Shown: positions 1 through 8,407, counted from the first letter of the stretch. The stretch is 30,167 bases of DNA from an uncultured Eubacteriales bacterium (GCA_900546635.1 URDS01000021.1:1-30167); one strand, 5' to 3'. Notes: generated by a model from the letters alone, not told the origin. Numbers and translations: made by a program.

Positions 1-483
1 CGGGTGATCGGTCTGCCCTATCCGGGCGGCGCGGCGCTCGACGCGCTCGCCTATACCGGAAACCCGGACGCCTACCGGCTGCCCTCCCCGGCGCTTGCCG
101 GCGACACGCTGGATTTCTCCTTTTCCGGGCTGAAAACCGCCTCGCTCAATCTCCTGCACACGGCGGAGCAAAAGGGCGAGACGATTGACCGCGCGGATCT
201 TGCCGCCTCGTTTACCAAGGCGGTGACCGACGGCGTTTCCAAAAAACTTTTCGCCGCGCTGACGCGCTTTTCACCGCGCGCGGTGGTGATCGCGGGCGGC
301 GTCAGCGCAAATTCGCACATCCGCAAGGCCGCCGAGCGCGTTGCCGCTTCGCATCATGTTCCGCTGTATCTGCCGCCGCTCTCGCTTTGCGGCGACAACG
401 CCGCCATGGTCGCGGCCGAAGGGTATTATACTTTTCTTGCGGGCAAGCGGGACGGACCGGATCTGAACGCTTCGGCGGTATAA
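1..483 (+). CDS. tsaD: tRNA N6-adenosine threonylcarbamoyltransferase, C-terminal part (5' end outside window)
   Basis: C-terminal ~160 residues of TsaD (Kae1/Gcp family), the ASKHA-fold enzyme that transfers the threonylcarbamoyl group to A37 of ANN-decoding tRNAs together with TsaB and TsaE. The visible part begins RVIGLPYPGGAALD, matching the family's 'GLPYPGGP' segment. It continues with DFSFSGLKTA, the nucleotide-binding VVIAGGVSANSHIR stretch and the C-terminal LCGDNAAMVAAEGYY motif, which contains the metal/phosphate-contacting Asp. The frame is open from base 1, so the gene is cut by the window edge; the GTG at 4 is an internal Val, not a start. It ends in TAA at 481-483. No terminator is obvious directly after it. 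The family assignment is secure from the motifs; the N-terminal metal-binding histidines cannot be checked. Confidence 0.96.
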   Translation, partial: RVIGLPYPGGAALDALAYTGNPDAYRLPSPALAGDTLDFSFSGLKTASLNLLHTAEQKGETIDRADLAASFTKAVTDGVSKKLFAALTRFSPRAVVIAGGVSANSHIRKAAERVAASHHVPLYLPPLSLCGDNAAMVAAEGYYTFLAGKRDGPDLNASAV

Positions 484-857
484 CGAAAAGCGAAATGTTA
501 CCGGTTCTTTGCGGCGATTCCGCTCACGGTTTTTTGCGGTGCAATCCGCGGACATATCGCCGCAGGACGGGGTTAAAGCGTCTCTGGCTTCCGGCGGCGA
601 TTTCGCAGACTCCGAAAAAAATCAGGCGCTCTGGCCGCAAAGCGCTGCAAACCTGAAGATTTTGTTCGAGCGGGCGCCGCGCGGCACCCGAAAATGTGGA
701 AAATGATGTGGAAAATGTGGGTTTTTCACAGCTTTTCCACACCCGATTTTTTTATACAAGCCGCGGCCTTTACGTGCAAAGACAGCCGCAAAGCCAAAAT
801 CCCGAAATTCACGCCGGAGTATACCGGCCGGTTTGACGCAGAAAGGACTCGTTACAA
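484..857. other. Intergenic region between tsaD and rex
   Basis: 374 bases without a convincing gene. Short open frames here lack ribosome sites and family resemblance. The only structure that stands out is the TGTGGAAAA/TTTTCCACA cluster at 695-741, followed by a T-run at 747-753. No clear sigma-A promoter for rex was found. Confidence 0.6.
695..741. promoter_or_regulatory. Cluster of four DnaA-box-like 9-mers, also able to fold as a hairpin
   Basis: Four 9-mers close to the DnaA box TTATNCACA lie within 47 bases: TGTGGAAAA at 695-703 and 707-715 (TTTTCCACA on the minus strand), TTTTTCACA at 722-730 and TTTTCCACA at 733-741. Each departs from consensus mainly at the third base. The inner copies are inverted, so 707-719 can pair with 727-741 (13 bp with a 2-base GC bulge and loop 720-726). 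A T7 run follows at 747-753, so a weak terminator for tsaD is the main alternative reading. The pattern is seen directly; DnaA binding is inference. Confidence 0.45.
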
Positions 858-1571
858 ATGGAAGAACGCGATGCAAAGAAACCTGCAAAATCCAAGGAAA
901 AATCTACGAATTATCACATTTCTCCCGCGGTCATCAAACGGCTCCCGCGTTACTTTCGATATTTGCGCGAACTGCTTGAGGCGGGCAGAACGCGGATCAG
1001 TTCGGGCGAGCTTTCGAGAATGATGAGCGTGACCGCCTCCCAGATTCGGCAGGATTTGAACTGCTTCGGCGGGTTCGGTCAGCAGGGGTACGGCTACAAC
1101 GTCGAATATTTGTACGGAAAAATCAGCGAAATTCTCGGCGTGATTGGCGGATACCGCGCGGTCATTATCGGCGCGGGACACCTCGGCCTTGCGCTGGTCG
1201 GCAGTCCGATGTTCTCCAAGCGGGGCGTCACGCTGACCGCGCTCTTTGACAGCGATCCCGCACTTTTCGGGCAGGAATTCGGCGGACTGCGGGTGTATGA
1301 CGTGCGGCAGCTTGAAGCTTACCTCTCGCAAAATCGGGTAGACATCGCCGTTCTGACCCTGCCGCGCCAATACGCAAAGGAAACGGCCGAGCGCCTCGCG
1401 CGGCTGGGCGTAAAAGGCATTTGGAACTTTACCAATGTCGAACTCCATCTCGGCGAGCTCGGCGCCGTCGTGCAGAACGTGCACATCGGCGATTCGCTGA
1501 TGCAGCTGACGTATAAAATCCACGCGCGCGCCGAAGCGTCGGACGCCGCGCCCGATTTGGATCTTTTCTGA
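858..1571 (+). CDS. rex: Redox-sensing transcriptional repressor Rex
   Basis: Rex senses the NADH/NAD+ ratio and represses fermentation and respiration genes when NADH is low. The 237-residue product has a winged-helix N-terminal half (about residues 20-85), with the family blocks ISPAVIKRLPRYFRYL and TASQIRQDLNCFGGFGQQGYGYN. A Rossmann NAD(H)-binding half follows, with GAGHLG at 105-110. The C-terminal helix, which swaps between subunits, follows NVHIGDSLMQLTYKI. The ATG at 858 is preceded by AAAGGA (842-847). The protein is slightly longer than typical (~210 aa) because of a charged, Lys-rich N-terminal tail of about 17 residues and a short acidic C-terminal tail. rex is followed 37 bases later by the dnaD-like gene and may be cotranscribed with it. 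Confidence 0.97.
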   Translation: MEERDAKKPAKSKEKSTNYHISPAVIKRLPRYFRYLRELLEAGRTRISSGELSRMMSVTASQIRQDLNCFGGFGQQGYGYNVEYLYGKISEILGVIGGYRAVIIGAGHLGLALVGSPMFSKRGVTLTALFDSDPALFGQEFGGLRVYDVRQLEAYLSQNRVDIAVLTLPRQYAKETAERLARLGVKGIWNFTNVELHLGELGAVVQNVHIGDSLMQLTYKIHARAEASDAAPDLDLF

Positions 1572-1608
1572 TCCGAAAATAGATTGACAAAGAACGGATA
1601 CAAACAAA

Positions 1609-2742
1609 ATGGGTCTGAAATTCGATGATAAGGCGGGCGCGCTGCAAATTCCTCGCGCCGCCGCCGAAGCCGCGGCGGGGGCCGACGGCGACGATCTGCG
1701 CGTTTTGCTGCTGCTTTCGCGGGCGGAAGCGGACGGCGCGGAATTTGACGCGGCCGCCGCCGCCGCCGAACTCGGCATTTCCGAGGGCGATGTGCGCTCC
1801 TCCTTAAAGTTTTGGCGGGGCGCGGGCGTGCTCGGACGCGCGCCGCGCAAAAGGGGCGCGGACAGTGTTCCGACCGGCGCGCCGGTCGCGGACGGCGCGT
1901 CCGGAAAAGCGGCGGAGAGCGGCGGGACAAACGCAAAGGCAAACAGGGGAACGGGCGCGGACGCAGAGTTTGCGCGCGCGGACGCAGCCGATTCAAACAC
2001 GAGTGCCCACGGCCGCAAAACAGATGAAAATTCCCGTCCGCTCCCGCTCCCGCTCGCGCGGCGCGGGGCCAATTACACAAGCGACGAGCTTTGCCGGATC
2101 GCGAACGCCGATGAGAATTTCCGCGTGCTGCTCGATATGGCGCAGCAGACCGCCGGACACATTTTCAATACGCCTGAAATCGAGATCATCGCGGGACTGT
2201 ATTCCCATCTCGGCCTTTCGGCCGAATACATTTTGACCCTGTTGAATTATTATGTCAAGCGCAAGGAAAAAACGCTGCGCTACGCCGAAAAAGCGGCGTA
2301 TTCGCTCATAGATCAGGGCATCGACACCCCGGACGCGCTTGAAGAAAAGCTCCGGCGGCTCGAAAAGGCGTCCACAAAGGAGGGGCAGGTGCGCGCGATG
2401 TTCGGCCTGGGCGCACGCAGTCTGACCGCGGCGGAGGCCGCCTGTCTTGAAAACTGGTTTTGCGTATGGAATTTTGACGAGCGCATGATCGCGCTTGCCT
2501 ATGAAAAAACGGTCAACAATACCGGTAAAGCGTCGATTCGCTACGCCAACAGCATTCTGGCCGCCTGGCACGCCGACGGACTGACCACGCCGGAAGAAGT
2601 CGCTGCCGGCAAAAAGCCCAAAAAGAGCGGCGCTTATGCCAAAGCGGCGGGTCATGCCGCGCCGCAGAGCTTTGACGTGGACGAATTTTTTGAAAAGGCG
2701 CTGAAGCGCTCCTATGCCGACAGCGGGGAGAAGGAAACATGA
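1609..2742 (+). CDS. DnaD-domain primosome protein
   Basis: Predicted replication-initiation/primosome protein of the Firmicutes DnaD/DnaB family, which remodels DNA and helps load the replicative helicase. In the 377-residue product, residues ~27-80 resemble a small winged helix. Residues ~82-152 are a low-complexity, Ala/Gly-rich, probably disordered linker. Residues ~157-250 form a first DnaD (DnaB_2) helical domain (YTSDELCRIA to LEEKLRRLEK). Residues ~260-330 form a second, ending in the family signature YANSILAAWHADGLTT. The ATG at 1609 has only a weak upstream AACGGA, the best start available in frame. The stop overlaps the next gene by 4 bases (ATGA at 2739-2742), so this gene and the helicase-loader ATPase are translationally coupled, as expected for partners. 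Confidence 0.9.
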   Translation: MGLKFDDKAGALQIPRAAAEAAAGADGDDLRVLLLLSRAEADGAEFDAAAAAAELGISEGDVRSSLKFWRGAGVLGRAPRKRGADSVPTGAPVADGASGKAAESGGTNAKANRGTGADAEFARADAADSNTSAHGRKTDENSRPLPLPLARRGANYTSDELCRIANADENFRVLLDMAQQTAGHIFNTPEIEIIAGLYSHLGLSAEYILTLLNYYVKRKEKTLRYAEKAAYSLIDQGIDTPDALEEKLRRLEKASTKEGQVRAMFGLGARSLTAAEAACLENWFCVWNFDERMIALAYEKTVNNTGKASIRYANSILAAWHADGLTTPEEVAAGKKPKKSGAYAKAAGHAAPQSFDVDEFFEKALKRSYADSGEKET

Positions 2743-3707
2743 GCTATAACAGTGAAAATTACTATGCGCTCCGCCGTGAATTTGAGGAAAAGCATCTGCG
2801 CGCCATCGAGCGCGCGGAAACGCTGAAAAAAGAGCTTTGGGGCAAAATCGACGGACTGCGCGAGATTGACGAGGCGCTCTCCGACACCGGCGCGCGCATT
2901 CTGGGCGCCGCGCTCGGCGGGAAAGCGGGGCTGGACGGCCGCATTGCGAAAATCCGGCAGGATGTGGAGGCGCTGCGTGAAGCGCGCGCCCTGCTGCTCC
3001 GGCAAAACGGCTATCCCGCGGACTGCACCGACGTGCATTACGAATGCGAAAATTGCAAGGACACCGGCTTTACGGATACCAAAATGTGCGCCTGCTTTCG
3101 CCGGGCGCTGACCCTGCGCGGCTATGAGTCCTCCGGGGTGGGGCGATTGATCGGCCGGCAGTCTTTTGACACCTTTTCGCTCGATTATTATAAAGACGAT
3201 CCGCAGACGCTTTCGCGCATGAAGCGCAATTTTGAAACCGTGCGCCGCTATGCCGAAACCTTTTCGCCGCGCGGCAGCGGCTCGCTGCTCTTTATGGGCG
3301 GCACGGGACTCGGCAAAACGCACCTTTCAAGCGCTTTGGCCAAAGCGGTCATCGACCGGGGCTACGACGTGCTTTATGAGTCCGCGCAGAATATTTTTTC
3401 CAAATTGGAGCACTCTAAATTTCACGGAGACGCGAGCAGTGCCGGTGACGCCGAACGCTACTTCTCGGCGGAACTGCTGATTCTGGACGATCTCGGCGCG
3501 GAGTTTTGCACGACCTTTTCGGTCTCCTGCCTGTACAACATCGTCAACACCCGAATCTGCCGTGCGCTGCCTACCGTAATCAGCACAAACCTCTCGGCTG
3601 AGGAGATTGCCGCCCGCTACGGCGAGCGCATCTTCAGCCGTCTGTTCGGCGAATACACGCCGCTGCTCTTCTGCGGCCGGGATATTCGCATGGAAAAACA
3701 GGGCTGA
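2739..3707 (+). CDS. DnaC/DnaI-like AAA+ helicase loader ATPase
   Basis: 322-residue AAA+ ATPase of the DnaC/DnaI (IstB-like) group, expected to load the replicative helicase at forks or origins. The N-terminal ~95 residues are helical and charged, likely the helicase-contacting region. A cysteine cluster follows (Cys103, Cys106, Cys117, Cys119 in CENCKDTGFTDTKMCAC), typical of Clostridial DnaC-like proteins and a probable zinc or metal site. Walker A is GGTGLGKTH (~187-195), Walker B LLILDDLG (~246-253), and the sensor region is PTVISTNLS. A good ribosome site (GGGGAGAAGGA, 2725-2735) precedes the ATG at 2739. IstB transposition helpers share this fold, but no transposase is nearby and the DnaD partner argues for replication. 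Confidence 0.92.
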   Translation: MSYNSENYYALRREFEEKHLRAIERAETLKKELWGKIDGLREIDEALSDTGARILGAALGGKAGLDGRIAKIRQDVEALREARALLLRQNGYPADCTDVHYECENCKDTGFTDTKMCACFRRALTLRGYESSGVGRLIGRQSFDTFSLDYYKDDPQTLSRMKRNFETVRRYAETFSPRGSGSLLFMGGTGLGKTHLSSALAKAVIDRGYDVLYESAQNIFSKLEHSKFHGDASSAGDAERYFSAELLILDDLGAEFCTTFSVSCLYNIVNTRICRALPTVISTNLSAEEIAARYGERIFSRLFGEYTPLLFCGRDIRMEKQG

Positions 3708-3941
3708 GCGTATTTGCGGAGTCCGCGAAAGGGCAGAGTATCCGGCCTCGCCGCAGCGTTCGCCGCAAGCGCGGTCGGATGCGCGGGCAGAGGCGCCGCG
3801 CCCCCGCCGGAATGTACCCGGCGACTTTGCAAAACGCGCGAACGCACAAACGCAGCCCAAACGCATACATCGCTCTGCCTTGGGACTTTTCCGGCAGCGC
3901 ATATTCGGCCCGTCAAACGTCGGCGGGCGCAAGGAGAAAGC

Positions 3942-5888
3942 ATGAAAGACGGATTCATCAAAGCGGCGGCGTACAGTCCCGCCGTCGCACTCGGAGACCC
4001 CGAAAAAAACGCGGATGCGGCCATTGCCGCCGTCCGGCGCGCGGATGCGGCCGGCGCGCGGATTTTGGTTCTGCCCGAATTGTTTTTAACCGGTTATACC
4101 TGCGCGGATATTTTTTTTCAGATCAAACTGCTGCGCGCCGCCGAGGATGCGCTCGGCAGGCTGCTTGACGCCACATCGGACACCCGCGTTCTGTGCGTCG
4201 TCGGGCTTCCCGTGCGGTACGGCACCCGGCTATACAACTGCGCCGCCGTGCTGTACGGCGGCCGCCTGCTCGGCGTCGTGCCGAAGACCTATATTCCCAA
4301 CTACTGCGAATTTTATGAGGGACGCCATTTTGCGCCCGCGCCGAGCGAGACCGGCGAGGTGACGCTCTGCGGTCGCAAAACGCCTTTCGGAACAAAGCTG
4401 CTCTTTGCTTTTGCCGGTATGCCGGACGCAAAAGTTGCCGTTGAAATCTGCGAGGACTTCTGGGTGCCGGTTCCACCGGCCTGCGCGCATGCGGGCGCGG
4501 GCGCGACGCTGATCTGCAACCTCTCGGCCTCAAATGAGGCCGTCGGCAAGGGAGAATACCGCAAAATGCTGGTCGAATCCGCCTCGGCGCGCTGCACCTG
4601 CGGCTATCTGTACGCTTCGGCGGGGAAGGGCGAATCGACGACCGACCTTGTGTTTTCGGGACACAACATGCTCTGCGAAAACGGCGTGATGCTGGCTGAA
4701 AGTCAGCCGTTTGCCGACGATTCCTTCACCATCAGCGAATTTGACTGCGAAAAGCTCGCCGCCGAGCGGCTCCGCATGAACACGTTTGCCGGGTATGAAG
4801 CCTCCGGCTATACCGAAATTGAGATTCCCTCCGGTGCGCCTGTGGAAACCGTGCTCACCCGCGCGGTAAGCCGGCATCCTTTCATTCCGGACAACGCAAG
4901 CGAAACCGACAGCCGCTGCGACCTGATCCTCGAAATTCAGTCGCAGGGACTGGCTCGGCGCATGGAGGCCGCGCACGCAAAAACGCTTGTGATCGGCGTT
5001 TCCGGCGGACTGGATTCCAGCCTTGCGCTGCTCGTCGCCGTGCGCGCCTGCCAAAATCTTGGCCGCAACAGCGCCGATGTGCACGCCGTTACCATGCCCT
5101 GCTTCGGCACGACCGCGCGCACCAAGTCCAATGCCGAAATTCTTTGCCGGGCGCTCGGCGTCATCTATACCGAAATCGACATCAAGCGCGCGGTGGATCA
5201 GCATTTTGCAGACATCGGGCAGGACCCTGAAAAATTTGACGTAACCTATGAAAACGCCCAGGCGCGCGAGCGCACCCAGATTCTGATGGACATCGCCAAC
5301 AAGGAATCGGGCATTGTGGTCGGCACGGGCGACCTTTCCGAGCTTGCGCTCGGCTTTGCCACCTACAACGGCGACCATATGTCGATGTACGGCGTCAACG
5401 CCTCGGTGCCGAAAACGCTGATCCGCTATATCGTGCGCCGCGCGGCCGGCGCCTACCGCGCGGAGGGCAAAACAGCGCTTGCGGAGGCGCTTTTGGATAT
5501 TTTAAACACGCCGGTCAGTCCCGAACTGCTTCCCCCGACAAAGGGCGGAACGATTTCGCAGGAAACCGAATCGATTGTCGGCCCGTACGAACTGCACGAC
5601 TTTTTCCTGTATCATATGGTGCGTTTCGGCTGTCGGCCGCGAAAAATTTTCCGGCTGGCGCTTTACGCTTTCCAAGGCGAATACGGCGCTGGGACGATTG
5701 CCGAGTGCCTTGAAATCTTTCTGCGCCGTTTCTTTGCGCAGCAGTTCAAGCGCTCCTGCATACCCGACGGCCCGAAAGTCGGTTCGGTGGCGCTTTCGCC
5801 GCGCGGCGACTTCCGTATGCCGTCCGACATGTCGGCCGAGGCGTTTCTTTGTGAGATTCGCGAAATCCGAAGCGAACTCGGCGTCTGA
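3942..5888 (+). CDS. nadE: Glutamine-dependent NAD+ synthetase
   Basis: Catalyses the last step of NAD+ synthesis, amidating deamido-NAD+ with ammonia from glutamine. The 648-residue product has two domains. An N-terminal nitrilase-type glutaminase has its triad visible as Glu46 (LPELFLTGY), Lys115 (VPKTYIPNY) and Cys170 (VAVEICEDFW). A C-terminal ATP-pyrophosphatase synthetase carries the P-loop GVSGGLDSS (~residue 352) and the GTGDLSELALG and NGDHMSMYGVNASVPKTL blocks. The frame stays open upstream to 3714, but the ATG at 3942 is preceded by AAGGAG (3931-3936), begins the family N-terminus and gives the normal length; the extra upstream residues are low complexity. It probably stands alone, with 234 featureless bases before it. 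Confidence 0.97.
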   Translation: MKDGFIKAAAYSPAVALGDPEKNADAAIAAVRRADAAGARILVLPELFLTGYTCADIFFQIKLLRAAEDALGRLLDATSDTRVLCVVGLPVRYGTRLYNCAAVLYGGRLLGVVPKTYIPNYCEFYEGRHFAPAPSETGEVTLCGRKTPFGTKLLFAFAGMPDAKVAVEICEDFWVPVPPACAHAGAGATLICNLSASNEAVGKGEYRKMLVESASARCTCGYLYASAGKGESTTDLVFSGHNMLCENGVMLAESQPFADDSFTISEFDCEKLAAERLRMNTFAGYEASGYTEIEIPSGAPVETVLTRAVSRHPFIPDNASETDSRCDLILEIQSQGLARRMEAAHAKTLVIGVSGGLDSSLALLVAVRACQNLGRNSADVHAVTMPCFGTTARTKSNAEILCRALGVIYTEIDIKRAVDQHFADIGQDPEKFDVTYENAQARERTQILMDIANKESGIVVGTGDLSELALGFATYNGDHMSMYGVNASVPKTLIRYIVRRAAGAYRAEGKTALAEALLDILNTPVSPELLPPTKGGTISQETESIVGPYELHDFFLYHMVRFGCRPRKIFRLALYAFQGEYGAGTIAECLEIFLRRFFAQQFKRSCIPDGPKVGSVALSPRGDFRMPSDMSAEAFLCEIREIRSELGV

Positions 5889-6291
5889 AGCGGACGTATG
5901 CGCAGACGTGGGTTTTGGTCGTTCAGGCTTGAATGACGCCGAAACTTTGCTGACCGTGCGTGTCCGCGCGTACAAATTTTGCCCGGTATACAGGCAGACC
6001 GGCCAAAGCGGAGGTTTTTGCGCTTGTAAAAGCCCGCACGGCTGCGTTGCGCTGTCAAAGCGAGCGCGTCTGTGCGTGCAAAGTTCCGTTTTGGCATGTT
6101 TGTACCGCCGCACGCGCGGCCGCGCGTGCAAAACCGCCGCTTTTGCGGCGGGTCCCGACGACTGCCCCTTATAAAAAGGCGGCCGGACGCGGACATTCAA
6201 AGCCGGCAGGGCGCCGGCGCCGGCCCGCAAAGACGGGTCGTCCCCCTTTTTATTCCGCAGAAACTGCGGTGGCAATAGATATTTTATTTTT
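5889..6291. other. Intergenic region before the folT riboswitch
   Basis: About 400 bases with no convincing gene. There is a 7-bp hairpin with a TTTT loop (CCGCCGC 6134-6140 / GCGGCGG 6145-6151). TAAAAAGG (6172-6179) is complementary to CCTTTTTA (6245-6252) and could bound a weak terminator for nadE. A 6-bp hairpin CCGCAG-AAA-CTGCGG lies at 6255-6269, shortly before the riboswitch. No clear promoter was recognised. Confidence 0.5.
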
Positions 6292-6385
6292 ACAGAGTAG
6301 AGCGGCGCGCGTAAAGTGCCGTCCCGACGGGGAGTTGCGGGGCGGACGAAAGTTTTACTGCGGTGCGTCGCCCGCATCCCGCTGT
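6292..6385 (+). promoter_or_regulatory. Tetrahydrofolate (THF) riboswitch aptamer upstream of folT
   Basis: The sequence matches the THF riboswitch class, known to sit before folT in Firmicutes. Segments recognisable in order are ACAGAGTAG (6292-6300), GCG-TAAAGTG (6308-6318), GGGGAGTTG (6329-6337, the loop block usually GGGATGTYG), ACGAAAG, CGGTG (6361-6365) and GCATCCCGCT (6374-6383). Pairings fit: P1 ACAG 6292-6295 / CTGT 6382-6385; P2 GCGGCG 6302-6307 / CGTCGC 6366-6371; P3 CCGTCC 6319-6324 / GGGCGG 6340-6345. The downstream genes import and polyglutamylate folate, which supports the call. Confidence 0.9.
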
Positions 6386-6411
6386 TAACCTTTTTACGAA
6401 AGATTAATCTG

Positions 6412-6473
6412 CCTCCGAAAGGAGAGCGCGCCGCACAAGACGGCCCGCGCTGGGAATACGCTCTTTTCGGAGG
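6412..6473 (+). promoter_or_regulatory. Ribosome-site-sequestering hairpin of the folT leader (riboswitch expression platform)
   Basis: CCTCCGAAA (6412-6420) plus AGAGCG (6423-6428) pairs with CGCTCT (6459-6464) plus TTTCGGAGG (6465-6473), a 15-bp stem with only a GG bulge. The 3' arm contains the folT ribosome site GGAGG (6469-6473). The same 5' arm can instead form a local GNRA hairpin, CTCC-GAAA-GGAG (6413-6424), leaving the ribosome site free. No U-run follows, so control is probably translational. Confidence 0.8.
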
Positions 6474-6480
6474 TATTTCT

Positions 6481-7023
6481 ATGGAAAACTACAAACGACT
6501 TGACAAAAAACGTCTGACGGCTCAAAGCTCGGTCAAACTGCTTGCGCGCCTTGCGCTGCTGGCCGCGCTCAGCTTCATCTTCGGCAAATTTTTGCAGATT
6601 CCGATCGGCATTTCGATCCGCATCAGCTTTGAAAACCTGCCGCTTCTGCTTGCCGGCTGGCTCTACGGCCCCGTGGCGGGCGGTATGTGCGCGGCCGCGG
6701 CCGACCTTCTCGGCTGTATGCTCCGCGGCTACGCCATCAACCCGATTATCACGCTCGGCGCGGCTTCGATCGGCGTCATAAGCGGTCTTTTCGGGCTGCG
6801 CGGCGTGCTTGCAAAGCCCCGCCTTTGGCTTTCTGTTGCGGCGGCGCACTTTTGCGGCTCGCTCGTCATCAAATCGATCGGCATCTACATATTTTACGCA
6901 ACGCCGCTTGAAACGCTTGTCTGGCGTATACCGGTCTATTTGATAACCGCCGCGGCGGAATATCTTATCATTACGCTTTTGATGAAAAATAAAGCGGCGC
7001 GGCCGCTTTTGGAGAATCTATGA
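6481..7023 (+). CDS. folT: Folate ECF transporter substrate-binding (S) component
   Basis: Membrane S component that binds folate and works with a shared ECF energizing module (EcfA, EcfA', EcfT), which is not in this window. The 180-residue product has a cytoplasmic basic N-terminus, then about five or six hydrophobic segments. It has the FolT-type signature RISFENLPLLLAGWLYGPVAGG (about residues 44-65) after the first membrane helix. The ATG at 6481 is fixed by the GGAGG at 6469-6473; the frame is open further upstream, but that stretch is the riboswitch. The stop overlaps folC by 4 bases. The THF riboswitch and folC neighbour identify folate as the substrate more firmly than the protein sequence alone. 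Confidence 0.92.
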   Translation: MENYKRLDKKRLTAQSSVKLLARLALLAALSFIFGKFLQIPIGISIRISFENLPLLLAGWLYGPVAGGMCAAAADLLGCMLRGYAINPIITLGAASIGVISGLFGLRGVLAKPRLWLSVAAAHFCGSLVIKSIGIYIFYATPLETLVWRIPVYLITAAAEYLIITLLMKNKAARPLLENL

Positions 7024-8318
7024 CCTACAAAGAGGCCCTTGCATATATTCATTCTGTTTCCTGGCGGGGAAGCGTGCCCGGACTTTCCCGCATCCGCGAG
7101 CTTTGCGCGCGCATGGGCAATCCCGAACGCGAGCTTCGCTTTATCCATATCGCGGGCACCAACGGAAAAGGCTCCACCGCCGCCTATCTCTCCTCTGTCC
7201 TGTATGCGGCGGGATACCGCGTCGGCGCGTTTACATCGCCTTATGTCAAAACTTTCTGCGAGCGCATCAGCGTTGACGGCCGCCCGATCCAAAACGCGCT
7301 GCTTGCCGACGCGACCGAGTATGTGCGGCAGTTCGCCGACGCTATGGAGGACCCGCCGACCGAATTTGAACTGATAACCGCCATCGCCTTTGAATGCTTC
7401 AAGCGGCGCCGGTGCGAATTTGTCGTGCTCGAAGTGGGACTCGGCGGCCGGTGCGATTCCACCAATGTCATTGAAAATCCGCTGCTCTCGGTCATTACCG
7501 GCATTTCGCTCGACCACACGCAGATTCTCGGTTCGACGCTGGATAAAATCGCCTATGAAAAGGCCGGCATCATCAAAGCGGGACGGCCTGTATGCCTCGG
7601 CGTGCTCGCGCCTGAGGCGCGAGCGGTGATTTTGCAGCAGGCGCGGGAAAAACGCGCCCCGCTTTGCGAAGTCCGGGAGAGCGTACTGCGCGTGCGGAAA
7701 CTGGACATCGAGCGCCTTGTTGTGGATTACGGCGACTGCACGGAACTTGAGAGCAGCCTGATCGGACTCTATCAGCCGCGCAACATCGCGCTTGTCTGCG
7801 AGGCCGTGCGTATGCTGGAGGCGGAGGGGGTCTCGATCGGCATGGACGCGCTGCGCGCGGGCATTCGTGAGGCGAAATGGTGCGCGCGTTTTGAGGTTTT
7901 GCAAAAGGATCCGCCTGTGATCTTTGACGGCGGACACAACCCGGAGGGCGTCCGCGCGGCGGTGGATACCGCAAAGCGGCTGTTCGACGGTAAAATCAAC
8001 ATTCTGACCGGAATTTTGGCCGACAAGGATTATGAAACCATGGCGGACACCATTGCCGAGGTCGCCAAAGAGGTTTTTGCGGTCACGCCCGACAACCCGC
8101 GTGCGCTTTCGGCTGAGAAGCTCGCGGATGTATTTGTGCGCCGAAACATTCAGGCCCACGTCTGCGGCGACATCAAAACCGGGGTGCGCGCGGCGCGGAA
8201 CCGTTCGCGTCTGCAAAAGCGGCCGCTTCTGATTCTCGGCTCGCTTTATATGTATAAGGATGTTTACAAGCACTTCAGCCGCCGGGAAAAGAGCGCCGCG
8301 CCGCCGGACGAAGCGTGA
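7020..8318 (+). CDS. folC: Folylpolyglutamate synthase / dihydrofolate synthase
   Basis: Mur-ligase-type ATPase that adds glutamates to folates (and often to dihydropteroate), retaining them in the cell. The 432-residue product has the P-loop HIAGTNGKGSTAA (residues ~44-55) and the omega-loop region TSPYVKTFCERISVDG. It also has VVLEVGLGGRCDSTNVI with the Mg-binding Glu, and the SLDHTQILGSTLDKIAYEKAGIIK block with the catalytic-domain His and Lys. The C-terminal domain has FDGGHNPEGVRAA. Translation starts inside the folT stop (ATGA 7020-7023), so it is coupled to folT and falls under the same THF riboswitch. Coupling uptake to polyglutamylation is a common arrangement in Firmicutes that scavenge folate. 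Confidence 0.96.
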   Translation: MTYKEALAYIHSVSWRGSVPGLSRIRELCARMGNPERELRFIHIAGTNGKGSTAAYLSSVLYAAGYRVGAFTSPYVKTFCERISVDGRPIQNALLADATEYVRQFADAMEDPPTEFELITAIAFECFKRRRCEFVVLEVGLGGRCDSTNVIENPLLSVITGISLDHTQILGSTLDKIAYEKAGIIKAGRPVCLGVLAPEARAVILQQAREKRAPLCEVRESVLRVRKLDIERLVVDYGDCTELESSLIGLYQPRNIALVCEAVRMLEAEGVSIGMDALRAGIREAKWCARFEVLQKDPPVIFDGGHNPEGVRAAVDTAKRLFDGKINILTGILADKDYETMADTIAEVAKEVFAVTPDNPRALSAEKLADVFVRRNIQAHVCGDIKTGVRAARNRSRLQKRPLLILGSLYMYKDVYKHFSRREKSAAPPDEA

Positions 8319-8378
8319 AAACGCCGCTCTGCGCGCTTTTGCCCTTGATTTGGCAGTGTGAAAAGTGCGTGATACGCC

Positions 8379-8407
8379 TTGACAGGCGAAAAAAAGTATT
8401 GTTTAAT
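8379..8407 (+). promoter_or_regulatory. Sigma-A type promoter for the activator/dehydratase operon
   Basis: Perfect -35 TTGACA (8379-8384), 17-base spacer and -10 TTTAAT (8402-8407), about 200 bases upstream of the ATG at 8613. The -35 lies in a small inverted repeat CGCCT-TGAC-AGGCG. The -10 is part of TTGTTTAATAAATACAA (8399-8415), with TTGT...ACAA ends. Confidence 0.75.

Noticed and set aside
852..2072. 406-residue minus-strand frame across rex and the dnaD-like gene
   Set aside because: It opposes two well-supported genes and has no family resemblance.
3714..3941. N-terminal extension of nadE by 76 residues
   Set aside because: The extra residues are low-complexity Arg/Ala-rich and unrelated to the glutaminase domain. 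ATG 3942 has a proper ribosome site and gives the normal length.
6936..8273. 445-residue minus-strand frame antisense to folC
   Set aside because: folC motifs are unambiguous on the plus strand; this is a composition shadow.
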